Origin: Zobellia amurskyensis
GTDB taxonomy: Bacteria; Bacteroidota; Bacteroidia; Flavobacteriales; Flavobacteriaceae
DNA: 64,000 nucleotides
Direction: 5' to 3'
NCBI RefSeq assembly: GCF_009725985.1
Contig: NZ_RCNR01000011.1
Coordinates: 1 to 64,000 of the forward strand
Below the pieces are notes generated by a model that saw only the letters and a list, made by a program, of their open reading frames with translations, made no database searches and was not told the origin of the DNA. This document shows, piece by piece, positions 53,051 to 60,955 of the stretch. Each line of letters opens with the position of its first letter. The first letter of the stretch is position 1. Position numbers and translations under genes: made by a program.

Positions 53051-53626
53051 ATGCGAAAACTGCTTTCTGAAATACGTTCGTGTGAAGTTTGCAGCAAGCA
53101 TCTGCCTTTAGGCCCTAGACCTATAGTAGCAGCACATCCCAATTCTAAAATCGTAATCATAGGCCAAGCGCCCGGAACCAAAGTCCATGAAACCGGCGTT
53201 CCTTGGGACGACCCTAGCGGTAGACAATTACGAAAATGGCTAGATGTCACGGACGAGGAATTTTATGACGAAACAAAATTCGCACTCATTCCCATGGGAT
53301 TCTGTTATCCGGGAAAAGGAAAATCCGGAGATTTGCCCCCAAGACCCGAATGTGCCCCACTTTGGCACAAAGCTCTTTTTGACCAAATGCCAAATCTACA
53401 ATTGACTATAGTTGTTGGCATCTATGCACAAGGCTATTATATGAAAGACAGAAAGGGAAAGAACTTAACGGAGACGGTTAAGGCCTACCATAATTATCTG
53501 CCTACACATTTTCCATTGCCTCACCCTTCGCCAAGAAACCGCTTTTGGCTTAAAAAGAACCCTTGGTTTGATATTGACGTCGTGCCGGAGTTGCAGAAAC
53601 GAGTTGAAACTATTTTAGCTCGGTAA
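53051..53626 (+). CDS. Uracil-DNA glycosylase family protein
   Basis: DNA-repair-type protein of 191 residues with the UDG superfamily fold. Motif 1 appears as GQAPGTKVHETGVPWDDPSG (about 38-57) and motif 3 as PHPSPRN (about 157-163). Motif 1 resembles families 4/5 (GEAPG) except for a Gln, and the four Cys of iron-sulfur UDGs are incomplete: CEVC is present at about residues 11-14, but the later pair is unclear. Activity is likely on uracil or other damaged bases but cannot be assigned. It begins 6 bp after the HopJ-family gene. Confidence 0.8.
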   Translation: MRKLLSEIRSCEVCSKHLPLGPRPIVAAHPNSKIVIIGQAPGTKVHETGVPWDDPSGRQLRKWLDVTDEEFYDETKFALIPMGFCYPGKGKSGDLPPRPECAPLWHKALFDQMPNLQLTIVVGIYAQGYYMKDRKGKNLTETVKAYHNYLPTHFPLPHPSPRNRFWLKKNPWFDIDVVPELQKRVETILAR

Positions 53627-53755
53627 ATTGTCAAGTCAACTTCTATAGTCAATCATTTATGAAGTTATTTCTCCAAGTCCCAAACGACTAAGCTGTTTTC
53701 CTCTTTCAACTAAAAGAGAGGGCTCGATAGCCCTTTAAAATCTATCAATTAATCG

Positions 53756-53763
53756 TATTTTTG
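53756..53763 (+). promoter_or_regulatory. Candidate -7 box before the OsmC gene
   Basis: TATTTTTG matches the TAnnTTTG consensus. An upstream TTTA at 53734-53737 is 18 bp away and could serve as a weak -33 box. The ATG at 53787 lies 23 bp downstream. A small hairpin AGGGCT/AGCCCT (53719-53734) precedes it and may be the terminator of the preceding gene. Confidence 0.4.
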
Positions 53764-53786
53764 ATACTTACAAGAAATATAAAATT

Positions 53787-54215
53787 ATGGCTACTACAAA
53801 TCATATTACTACCAAATGGCTGGGCAACATGCAGTTCGAAAGCACGAACCCATCAGGACTAAACTTAACTATAGATGCAGGTCCGGATGACGGAGGCGAA
53901 GGAAAAGGATTGCGACCAAAAGCCCTAATGCTTTCTGGTTTAGCGGGTTGTTCAGGACTTGATGTGGCTTCACTTATTAAAAAAATGAAGTTAGAGGTAG
54001 ATGACTTTCACATTGAAACCATAGCCAATCTAACCGATGAGCACCCTAAATTTTATGATGCCGTAACCATCGAGTACCATTTCCATGGAAAAAATCTAGC
54101 AGAGAAAAAGCTGCAAAGAGCGGTAGACCTTTCTGTTGAGAAATACTGCGGTGTAATGGAAATGTTCCGACAATTTGCAACATTAGAAATCAAGACCATT
54201 TTTCAAAAAGACTAA
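53787..54215 (+). CDS. OsmC-family protein (peroxide/thiol stress)
   Basis: Cytoplasmic protein of 142 residues of the OsmC/Ohr family, which reduces organic hydroperoxides through two cysteines. The first Cys lies in LAGCSGLDVASLIKKM (about 53-68) and the second in EKYCGVMEMF (about 116-125), both in the usual positions. The Arg partner seen in Ohr enzymes is not obvious. A consensus-like -7 box precedes the gene. It stands alone between repair genes. Confidence 0.88.
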   Translation: MATTNHITTKWLGNMQFESTNPSGLNLTIDAGPDDGGEGKGLRPKALMLSGLAGCSGLDVASLIKKMKLEVDDFHIETIANLTDEHPKFYDAVTIEYHFHGKNLAEKKLQRAVDLSVEKYCGVMEMFRQFATLEIKTIFQKD

Positions 54216-54321
54216 ATTTTGAGTTCAAGAATCGAGTTTTTAGGTGAATTTGAACTTAAATCTTAAACTTGATACTTAAAATTGAGTAATTAATTATCAA
54301 ACATTTACCCTTTCACACCCT

Positions 54322-56010
54322 ATGCGCTGGACCATTAAACCCAAACCTGAGCAAGATGCTATTGACCAATTGGCCAAAGCGCTTAAGGTAGATGATTTGG
54401 TGGCGCAGTTGCTATTGCAACGTGGTATATCTACCTATGACGAGGCCAAAAGGTTTTTCCGTCCAGAGTTATCCCATTTGCACGACCCTTTTTTAATGAA
54501 GGATATGCACATTGCGGTAGAACGTATTGAAAAGGCCATTGGGAACAATGAGAATATTCTAGTTTATGGTGATTATGATGTGGACGGCACCACCTCAGTG
54601 GCCCTAGTTTCTTCTTATCTGTTGAGCTACTATCCTAATGTTGCTACCTATATTCCAGACAGATATACCGAAGGGTATGGAGTTTCTTTCAAAGGAGTGG
54701 ACTTTGCTGAAGACAACGGTTTTTCGCTGATAATAGCTCTGGATTGTGGTGTAAAAGCCATTGACAAAGTGGCTTATGCCAAAGAAAAAGATATAGATTT
54801 TATAATCTGTGATCACCACAGACCCGGTAACTCCCTTCCTGACGCGGTGGCAGTTCTTGACCCTAAACGTGATGATTGCAACTATCCATACGATGAACTT
54901 TGTGGTTGTGGCGTTGGTTTTAAGCTGATTCAAGCGTTAGGTTCCAGCCACGGAGAAACCATTCACGACCTCATTCCTTATCTTGACCTGGTTGCTACGG
55001 CTATTGGCGCAGATATTGTGCCGATGACAGGAGAAAATCGTGTGTTGGCTTATTTTGGGCTTCAGGTCATTAATACCAATCCTAGAATTGGTTTCAAGGC
55101 CATCATCAATCAAATAAAAAAATCAGTGCTTACCATTACTGATGTGGTGTTCATTATCGCTCCGCGGATAAATGCCGCAGGCCGTATGGAACATGGGCAA
55201 CATGCCGTAAACCTTTTGACCGAAACCGATTTAACCCAAGCCGAAACCTTTGCCGCCCAGATTGAAAAATTTAACCAAGATAGGCGCGGACTCGACAAAG
55301 AAATTACTGTAGAGGCGTTGGCGCAAATCCAAGAAAACAAGGAAGAAGAACGCTTTACTTCTGTGGTTTATAAAGATTCATGGCACAAAGGGGTAATTGG
55401 TATTGTAGCTTCGCGACTTACCGAAACGTATTACCGCCCAACCTTAGTTTTTACTAAGAGTGGCGATAAATTAGCAGCTTCGGCACGTTCAGTTAAGGGT
55501 TTTGATGTGTATAATGCTTTGCAGGGCTGTGCTGATTGCATTGAACAGTTTGGGGGACATAAATATGCCGCTGGACTCACCTTACTAGAAGAACAGTTCG
55601 AGAATTTTAAATCTCAGTTTGAGAAAGTCGTTTCCGAAACCATAGACCCCAATCTCCTGATACCCGAAATATCCGTAGATGCTCAGTTGAACTTTGAGGA
55701 TGTTTCACCAAAACTTATGCGAATCTTAAAGCAGTTTGCTCCTTTTGGACCTGGTAACATGACCCCAACATTTATGTCCGAAAATCTAATTGATACAGGT
55801 TATGCAAAAGGAGTAGGTGAAGATGCGGCACATCTTAAGTTAGCCGCTACGCAAAACGGTATTGGCCCAATAGGTGGTATTGGTTTTAATATGGGCGATA
55901 AGCTTTCCCTGGTCGCCAACGGGCAACCTTTCAGCGCGGTTTTCACTTTGGATGAAAATGAATGGCAAGGAAACATAAGCTTACAGATGAAACTAAAAGA
56001 TATACAATGA
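54322..56010 (+). CDS. recJ: Single-stranded-DNA-specific exonuclease RecJ
   Basis: 5'-3' exonuclease of 562 residues that acts on single-stranded DNA in recombination and mismatch repair. The DHH family motifs are complete: DYDVDGTTSVALVSSYL (about 81-97), ALDCGVKA, the ICDHHRPG motif (about 161-168), NAAGRMEHG and the GGHKYAAGL motif of the DHHA1 domain (about 413-421). The C-terminal OB-like domain ends LQMKLKDIQ. Length is normal. The downstream VOC gene overlaps it by four bases (ATGA). Confidence 0.96.
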   Translation: MRWTIKPKPEQDAIDQLAKALKVDDLVAQLLLQRGISTYDEAKRFFRPELSHLHDPFLMKDMHIAVERIEKAIGNNENILVYGDYDVDGTTSVALVSSYLLSYYPNVATYIPDRYTEGYGVSFKGVDFAEDNGFSLIIALDCGVKAIDKVAYAKEKDIDFIICDHHRPGNSLPDAVAVLDPKRDDCNYPYDELCGCGVGFKLIQALGSSHGETIHDLIPYLDLVATAIGADIVPMTGENRVLAYFGLQVINTNPRIGFKAIINQIKKSVLTITDVVFIIAPRINAAGRMEHGQHAVNLLTETDLTQAETFAAQIEKFNQDRRGLDKEITVEALAQIQENKEEERFTSVVYKDSWHKGVIGIVASRLTETYYRPTLVFTKSGDKLAASARSVKGFDVYNALQGCADCIEQFGGHKYAAGLTLLEEQFENFKSQFEKVVSETIDPNLLIPEISVDAQLNFEDVSPKLMRILKQFAPFGPGNMTPTFMSENLIDTGYAKGVGEDAAHLKLAATQNGIGPIGGIGFNMGDKLSLVANGQPFSAVFTLDENEWQGNISLQMKLKDIQ

Positions 56011-56393
56011 AGATAGAGCACCTAGCCATATGGGTATCCGACCTAGAAGGTACGCGAAAGTTTTACGAACATTATTTTGGTGCAGTTTGCGGAGAACGCT
56101 ATCATAACCCAAACAAAAACTTTACTTCTCACTTTCTAAGTTTTGATGAAGGCTCTCGACTAGAGCTCATGCACAAACCTGAAATTACAAAGGCATCAAA
56201 TTCTACTGACGAGCATTTAGGTTTCATTCATTTTGCACTCTCCGTAGGTTCAAAAGAAAAGGTAGACTCCTTAACGGAACAATTAAGAACTGACGGATTT
56301 CAGATTTCCGGTGAACCCAGAACTACAGGAGACGGCTATTACGAAAGTGTAATCCTAGACCCGGAAGGAAACCGAATCGAAATTACCATTTAA
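56007..56393 (+). CDS. VOC-superfamily (glyoxalase/bleomycin-resistance) protein
   Basis: Small metal-dependent protein of 128 residues. The start MKIEHLAIWVSDLEGTRKFY is the standard VOC first strand, with the H at residue 5 as metal ligand; the second repeat holds HLGFIHFALSVGS and the end YYESVILDPEGNRIEITI with a Glu ligand. Reactions range from glyoxalase to dioxygenase and cannot be assigned. The ATG at 56007 overlaps the recJ stop; a longer reading would run inside recJ and is rejected. Confidence 0.85.
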   Translation: MKIEHLAIWVSDLEGTRKFYEHYFGAVCGERYHNPNKNFTSHFLSFDEGSRLELMHKPEITKASNSTDEHLGFIHFALSVGSKEKVDSLTEQLRTDGFQISGEPRTTGDGYYESVILDPEGNRIEITI

Positions 56394-56725
56394 CGGATTT
56401 CTCGATGCAACTTAACTTGCGAATCGCATCAAGCAAATACACCTCTCAAGGTTTTCGTCCGTTTGCTCTAAAGCAACCTACAAACCACTGAGTCGGTTTT
56501 GAATTTCTTTCATTTCTAAAGTGATATTTTCTTTACTTTTCCCATGTGAAAACGAGCCGTTTATCGACAAAACCTTTCCCTACAGTCAATTCAGGGCTTC
56601 AATAAACCGACTAGCTAGTCAGTTTTAGAAAATAGCACTTGAAAATAAATTTTGACATATGAGTATACCGTTCATCGGTTTATAGTAATACCTTTGCGGC
56701 TTATTTCTTTCGAAAAAGCGTCTTT
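56394..56725. promoter_or_regulatory. Long intergenic region with operator-like palindromes before the MFS gene
   Basis: About 330 bp without an intact gene. Three palindromic sites occur: ACTGAGT flanked by CC and CGG (about 56485-56497), the perfect 12-bp palindrome GACTAGCTAGTC (56609-56620), extendable to 22 bp as AAAC-x-GACTAGCTAGTC-x-GTTT (56604-56625), and ACCG-N5-CGGT (56667-56679). The middle one looks like a TetR-type operator. A -7 box TACCTTTG (56689-56696) precedes the MFS ATG by 29 bp but lacks a -33 box at the right spacing. No TetR gene adjoins. No intact gene is seen on either strand. Confidence 0.5.
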
Positions 56726-57985
56726 ATGGATCCGTATGCTGCCTTACGTTTTAAAGAATTCAATATCTTTTTGCTGGTTCGTTTTGCCATGGTATTTGCA
56801 TGGTCTATGCAATTCATTGTTATAGAATGGCAAGTTTACTCCATGACAAAAGACCCTCTTTCTTTGGGAATAATCGGGCTTATGGAAGTCATTCCTGCTG
56901 TATCTATGGCCCTTTTTGCAGGGCATATTGTAGACCAAAAAGAGAAACGTAATCTTTTGGTAAAATGCATCTTCGGGTTTTCCGTAATCAGTTTTGGGCT
57001 ATTCATGTTAAGCTGGCCTTCTATGGAAGATAAGTTAAATACAACAACCATCCTGTACTGTATCTACTTTTTGGTGTTCTTAGGCGGAATCGTACGTTCG
57101 TTTCTGGGGCCTACCATATTTTCTTTAATAGCCTTAATAGTTCCTAAGAAAATATACCCAAATGCCGCTACATGGAGCAGTACTACTTGGCAACTGGCTT
57201 CCGTTTTAGGACCAGCTCTAGCCGGTTTTTCCATCAGTTGGATAGGCGTTCATTGGTCTATGTGCCTCATATTCGGTTTCTCAATAATGGCGTTGATATC
57301 CTTGTTTCAGATTTCAACAAAACCTATTCTCAACCCTAAAATTGGTGAACCCGTCTTTGAAAGTCTACGCGAAGGACTTCGTTTTGTATTCAATACCAAG
57401 GCTGTTTTTGGGGCATTGACTTTAGATATGATAGCTGTACTTTTTGGTGGTGCGGTAGCGCTGCTTCCTATTTTCGCTCAAGATATTCTTCATGTGGGTT
57501 CAGAAGGTTTTGGTGTTTTAAGAGCCGCACCAGCAGTTGGCGCAGCACTTACCATGTTAGGCTCCACTCGTTTTCCATTACATAAAAATGCAGGTAAGAA
57601 GTTGCTTTTTGCCGTATTCGGTTTTGGTATCTGTATGATTGTTTTTGGGCTTTCTACCTACTTCTGGCTTTCGGTAATCGCATTGTTCGTTAGTGGTGCC
57701 GTAGATGGAGTTTCCATGATTATCCGTCAAACTATATTACAACTTAAGACCCCGGACAATATGCGAGGACGCGTAGCATCTGTAAACTCTATGTTCGTAG
57801 GCTCCTCTAACGAGCTAGGGGCTTTTGAGAGCGGGTTGACCGCAAAACTGATGGGAACGGTAACCGCGGTGGTTTTTGGCGGCGCCATGACCTTATTGAC
57901 CGTGAGCGCTACGGCTATTGTCTCGCCTACTTTTAGAAAATTGGATTTACAAAAAGATATTGATGAGCACGAGGCTAATGAGTAG
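56726..57985 (+). CDS. MFS exporter (EntS-like type)
   Basis: Inner-membrane transporter of 419 residues with about 12 predicted helices. The N-terminal AALRFKEFNIFLLVRF start and the loop FAGHIVDQKEKRNLL (GxxxDxxxRR-like, about 70-85) match MFS proteins of the EntS/MFS-1 type that export siderophores or drugs. The palindromic sites before it suggest control by a TetR-type repressor encoded elsewhere. The gene end overlaps the convergent lpxH gene by 11 bases, which is compact for this region. Substrate unknown. Confidence 0.88.
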   Translation: MDPYAALRFKEFNIFLLVRFAMVFAWSMQFIVIEWQVYSMTKDPLSLGIIGLMEVIPAVSMALFAGHIVDQKEKRNLLVKCIFGFSVISFGLFMLSWPSMEDKLNTTTILYCIYFLVFLGGIVRSFLGPTIFSLIALIVPKKIYPNAATWSSTTWQLASVLGPALAGFSISWIGVHWSMCLIFGFSIMALISLFQISTKPILNPKIGEPVFESLREGLRFVFNTKAVFGALTLDMIAVLFGGAVALLPIFAQDILHVGSEGFGVLRAAPAVGAALTMLGSTRFPLHKNAGKKLLFAVFGFGICMIVFGLSTYFWLSVIALFVSGAVDGVSMIIRQTILQLKTPDNMRGRVASVNSMFVGSSNELGAFESGLTAKLMGTVTAVVFGGAMTLLTVSATAIVSPTFRKLDLQKDIDEHEANE

Positions 57986-58748
57986 GCTCATACTTTTCCA
58001 AACTAAGCTTTTCTCCATCAAAAACGGCGTAGGTGTAGTAATGTATCCAATCGCCCAAATTGGTATATTTTGAATTTTCACCTACCTCTATTTCCATGGG
58101 AAGGTGGCGGTGACCAAAAATAAAATGGTCATAATGCTGTGTTTCCAACTTTCGCTTGGCATACTGCACCAACCACTCTTTGTCCTCACCTAAGAATTTG
58201 GCATCGTCATCACCAGAAATCAGTTTGTTCTTAACGGATAGATGTTGTGCCAAACGCACACCTATATCCGGATGCAACCATCTAAAAAGCCATTTCGCCA
58301 AAGGATTGGTAAACACCTTTTTCATGCGCTTGTACCCTATGTCATCAGGCCCTAAACCATCACCATGACCAACAAAAAAAGAATTTCCATTTATAATATA
58401 CTGTTGTGGTTTATGAAAAACGGGGATATTGAGTTCTTCCTCAAAATAACCATCCATCCATAAATCATGATTTCCCACAAAAAAATAAATAGGAATTCCG
58501 GAATCGGATATTTCGGCTAGTTTCCCTAGTGTACGCGTAAAACCCTTAGGAACAACGGTTTTATATTCCATCCAGAAATCAAAAAGGTCGCCCATTAAAA
58601 AAATGGCTGCTGCATCTTTCTTAATAAAATCTAACCAAGCCACAAATTTCTTTTCACGCGGCAGGCTATCCGCCATAGTAGGTGCACCTAAGTGATTATC
58701 ACTGGAGAAATAGACTTTTTTACCTTGAGGAACTGTAATGGTTTTCAT
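57975..58748 (-). CDS. lpxH: UDP-2,3-diacylglucosamine diphosphatase (LpxH type)
   Basis: Peripheral membrane metallophosphoesterase of 257 residues that forms lipid X in lipid A synthesis. The five motif set is present: DNHLGAP near residue 17, GDLFDFW (about 52-58), GNHDLWMDG (about 93-101), FVGHGDGLGP and FGHRHLP (about 215-221). The first motif reads SSDNHLG instead of ISDLHL, as common in this phylum. It lies 39 bp downstream of queD on the same strand. Confidence 0.88.
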   Translation of the reverse strand: MKTITVPQGKKVYFSSDNHLGAPTMADSLPREKKFVAWLDFIKKDAAAIFLMGDLFDFWMEYKTVVPKGFTRTLGKLAEISDSGIPIYFFVGNHDLWMDGYFEEELNIPVFHKPQQYIINGNSFFVGHGDGLGPDDIGYKRMKKVFTNPLAKWLFRWLHPDIGVRLAQHLSVKNKLISGDDDAKFLGEDKEWLVQYAKRKLETQHYDHFIFGHRHLPMEIEVGENSKYTNLGDWIHYYTYAVFDGEKLSLEKYEPTH

Positions 58749-58787
58749 CTGACGTCAAATATAACGAATACCCTTTTTAGAAAGGTT

Positions 58788-59240
58788 TTATTGATTATCG
58801 GATGCGTACCACTCTGCAAAAGAAGTATCGGTTTCTTGTAGGCGTAATGAATGTAAGCTGATGTTTTCCGGCAGCCTGGCCCTGATTTTCTTTGAAAAAT
58901 CTATGACCATGTTCTCACTAGTTGGCTGGTAATCGGCTAGAATAACATTGTGTCCCCTATCCGTAAGTTCCTTGGCCAAATCTACGTGCGGTGTGTTTTT
59001 ATTGAACACCGTGGCGTGGTCAAACTGGTCCACTATTTCTTCTTTAACAATTTTCTTCAAGTCACCAAAATCGATGACCATACCCAGTTTTACATGAGAG
59101 GTATCCGTAATAGGCCTGCCAATTACCGTTACCGATAATTTATAGCTGTGGCCATGCACATTTCTACACTTACCGTCATAGCCGTATAACGCGTGACCGG
59201 TCTCAAAATTGAACTGTTTGGTGATTCTAATTTTACTCAT
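58788..59240 (-). CDS. queD: 6-carboxy-5,6,7,8-tetrahydropterin synthase
   Basis: Queuosine-pathway enzyme of 150 residues converting dihydroneopterin triphosphate to 6-carboxytetrahydropterin. The zinc histidines and catalytic Cys are in FETGHALYGYDGKCRNVHGHSY (in outline, about 10-31), and the active-site EQ/His end LHSLRLQETDTSFAEW matches QueD. The ATG at 59240 is preferred over an upstream ATG adding ten residues before the conserved strand. A -7 box TACCTTTG on the minus strand at 59258-59265 sits about 18 bp before this start. It precedes lpxH. Confidence 0.92.
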   Translation of the reverse strand: MSKIRITKQFNFETGHALYGYDGKCRNVHGHSYKLSVTVIGRPITDTSHVKLGMVIDFGDLKKIVKEEIVDQFDHATVFNKNTPHVDLAKELTDRGHNVILADYQPTSENMVIDFSKKIRARLPENISLHSLRLQETDTSFAEWYASDNQ

Positions 59241-59327
59241 GAAATAGGATTGTACTGCAAAGGTATTCATTTTGTAAAACCAATCTGTTTATAGATTACA
59301 TTTGCCGGCTTTTAAATTTTGACCTAA

Positions 59328-59969
59328 GTGGAAGAACTGTATAATCAATTAGACTTTGCGGTGAAACCGCAATACGAAAAGATAATCTCCGATATCTTAG
59401 AAAACGGCTATAGTATTGTAGACGACCTACTTTCCCAAGATACGGTAAACTCCCTGCGTACGGACCTTTTGGAAAAATACGAAGATGACCTGTTTAAAAA
59501 AGCAGCCATTGGAAACCGACTAAACGAAGTGGTCCAAACTGGAATACGCGGCGATTTTATTCTCTGGATGGATGAAAATATAATAAATGCCAGCCACAAA
59601 CTTTTCTTTGACCGCATTAACGATTTAGCCTCATATCTCAACAGAACCTGTTTTCTTGGTATTATGAGAAAGGAATTTCATTATGCCGTTTACCCTGAAG
59701 GGAAATTTTACGCAAGACACTTGGACACCTTCCAGAATGACGACCGACGAAAACTTTCTATTGTTTGCTATTTGAACGAAGATGACTGGCAACCCGAACA
59801 CGGTGGTGAATTGGTTCTGTACCTTAATCGTGAAAACGGAGAAATACCAAAAACTATTTACCCCCTTCCCGGTAGGGCCGTAATTTTTGAAAGTCGAGAT
59901 TTAGAGCACGAGGTGAAGCCTGCAAAACGCGAACGGCTAAGCATTACCGGTTGGTTAAAGACCCGCTAA
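59328..59969 (+). CDS. 2-oxoglutarate-Fe(II) oxygenase (prolyl-4-hydroxylase-like)
   Basis: Dioxygenase of 213 residues of the P4Hc-type. The iron-binding H131-L-D133 (ARHLDTF) and distal H194 (DLEHEVKPAKRERLS) are present, and R203 is the likely 2-oxoglutarate ligand. In related bacterial enzymes the target is a protein proline, such as in elongation factor Tu, but this is inference. The start is a GTG at 59328. A -7 box TACATTTG (59297-59304) lies 23 bp before it; the -33 TTTG (59271) is 22 bp farther, slightly long. Confidence 0.88.
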   Translation: MEELYNQLDFAVKPQYEKIISDILENGYSIVDDLLSQDTVNSLRTDLLEKYEDDLFKKAAIGNRLNEVVQTGIRGDFILWMDENIINASHKLFFDRINDLASYLNRTCFLGIMRKEFHYAVYPEGKFYARHLDTFQNDDRRKLSIVCYLNEDDWQPEHGGELVLYLNRENGEIPKTIYPLPGRAVIFESRDLEHEVKPAKRERLSITGWLKTR

Positions 59970-59988
59970 TTAAGGTTTAAACGAGAAA

Positions 59989-60102
59989 CTACCTCTTGAA
60001 CTTTCTTTTTGTGCGAACGCGGTTTACAAAGTAGATTACCACTACAAATAGTGCCAGAACGGGAAAAACCAAGTCACCATTCAAGAAATTTAAAATATTC
60101 AT
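59989..60102 (-). CDS. Small unknown membrane peptide, 37 residues
   Basis: An ATG at 60102 opens a 37-codon frame ending in TAG at 59989-59991. The peptide begins MNILNFLNGDLVFPVLALF, has one hydrophobic helix (about 10-25, LVFPVLALFVVVIYFV) and a basic tail (NRVRTKRKFKR), the classic outline of a small inner-membrane protein with its positive end in the cytoplasm. It lies 46 bp after the enoyl-CoA hydratase gene on the same strand. Too short for gene finders; confidence is limited because any short hydrophobic frame can arise by chance. Confidence 0.5.
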   Translation of the reverse strand: MNILNFLNGDLVFPVLALFVVVIYFVNRVRTKRKFKR

Positions 60103-60148
60103 AACTGAGATTTAAAAAAAGTAAAACGTCAACTACAGCCGGTTATTG

Positions 60149-60916
60149 TTATTTTTTGAATTTAGAAAGTGCATTTCTAGTAAACTCGGAAAGGACTAAT
60201 TTACCTGTAATGGCAGCACGATCGACCAACAGTTCACCCCAATGGTCCGTACCTTGCCAAAGTACTTTTTTCCATTCCTCAAGGGCTTCGGGATTATAAT
60301 CCGCCAGTTTTTGCACATGAAAATCCAGCTCCTTATCCAATTCTTTTATATCATCAAAAACTCTGGAAAAGAGTCCTTTTTCCTGTGCCCAGTAGGCATT
60401 TTTCCATTCGGTAGGAGCTAATGATAGTTCAGAAATAGCTGCCGCACCTATTTTGCGCTCCACAGCTGGAGCAATGACAAGCGGGGCAATACCTATAGTA
60501 AGCTCGGACAATCTAATGGATGCTGCTTCTGCGGCATACACATAATCACATGCAGCAGCAAGGCCTACGCCTCCACCCACTGTTTTGCCCTGAACGCGAC
60601 CAACAATAACCTTTTTACATTTACGCATAGCGTTGATTACATTGGCAAAACCACTAAAGAAAACCTTACCCTCTTCTAAATTGGACACCGCCATGAGCTC
60701 ATCAAAAGAAGCGCCGGCACAGAAAGCGCGGTCTCCTTCCGATCTTAACACAATAACAGATATGTCATCGTTTTGTGAGAGTTTTTCAAACTCTGCCGTT
60801 AACCTATCCAACAACTCGGCTACAAACGAGTTACTGGCAGGATGGCCAAACTCTATGGTTGCGACCTTATTATCAATTTTGGTATAAAGACTTCCGTTTT
60901 CTCGGCTCGTTCCCAT
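60149..60916 (-). CDS. Enoyl-CoA hydratase/isomerase family protein
   Basis: Crotonase-fold protein of 255 residues acting on a CoA thioester. The oxyanion-hole segment AFCAGASFDELM (about 70-81) and the catalytic-region RVQGKTVGGGVGLAAACDYV (about 106-125) and RLSELTIGIAP (about 137-147, with the catalytic-type Glu) are clear. Similar sequences include methylglutaconyl-CoA hydratase-like enzymes. The exact substrate is unknown. It begins 39 bp downstream of the MATE gene on the same strand and is followed by a small peptide gene. Confidence 0.88.
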   Translation of the reverse strand: MGTSRENGSLYTKIDNKVATIEFGHPASNSFVAELLDRLTAEFEKLSQNDDISVIVLRSEGDRAFCAGASFDELMAVSNLEEGKVFFSGFANVINAMRKCKKVIVGRVQGKTVGGGVGLAAACDYVYAAEAASIRLSELTIGIAPLVIAPAVERKIGAAAISELSLAPTEWKNAYWAQEKGLFSRVFDDIKELDKELDFHVQKLADYNPEALEEWKKVLWQGTDHWGELLVDRAAITGKLVLSEFTRNALSKFKK

Positions 60917-60955
60917 AATTATGATTTAACTATTTAACAAATGTAGGCATCAAAA

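Noticed and set aside
56400..56600. Minus-strand remnant of a gene in the region before the MFS gene
   Set aside because: Short stretches such as KENITLEMKEIQNRL read like protein, but in-frame stops interrupt every frame and the composition is common in AT-rich DNA; not enough to call a pseudogene.
56652..56686. Sigma70-like TTGACA and TATAGT boxes
   Set aside because: Spacing is 23 bp, far from 17, and Bacteroidota use a different -33/-7 consensus.
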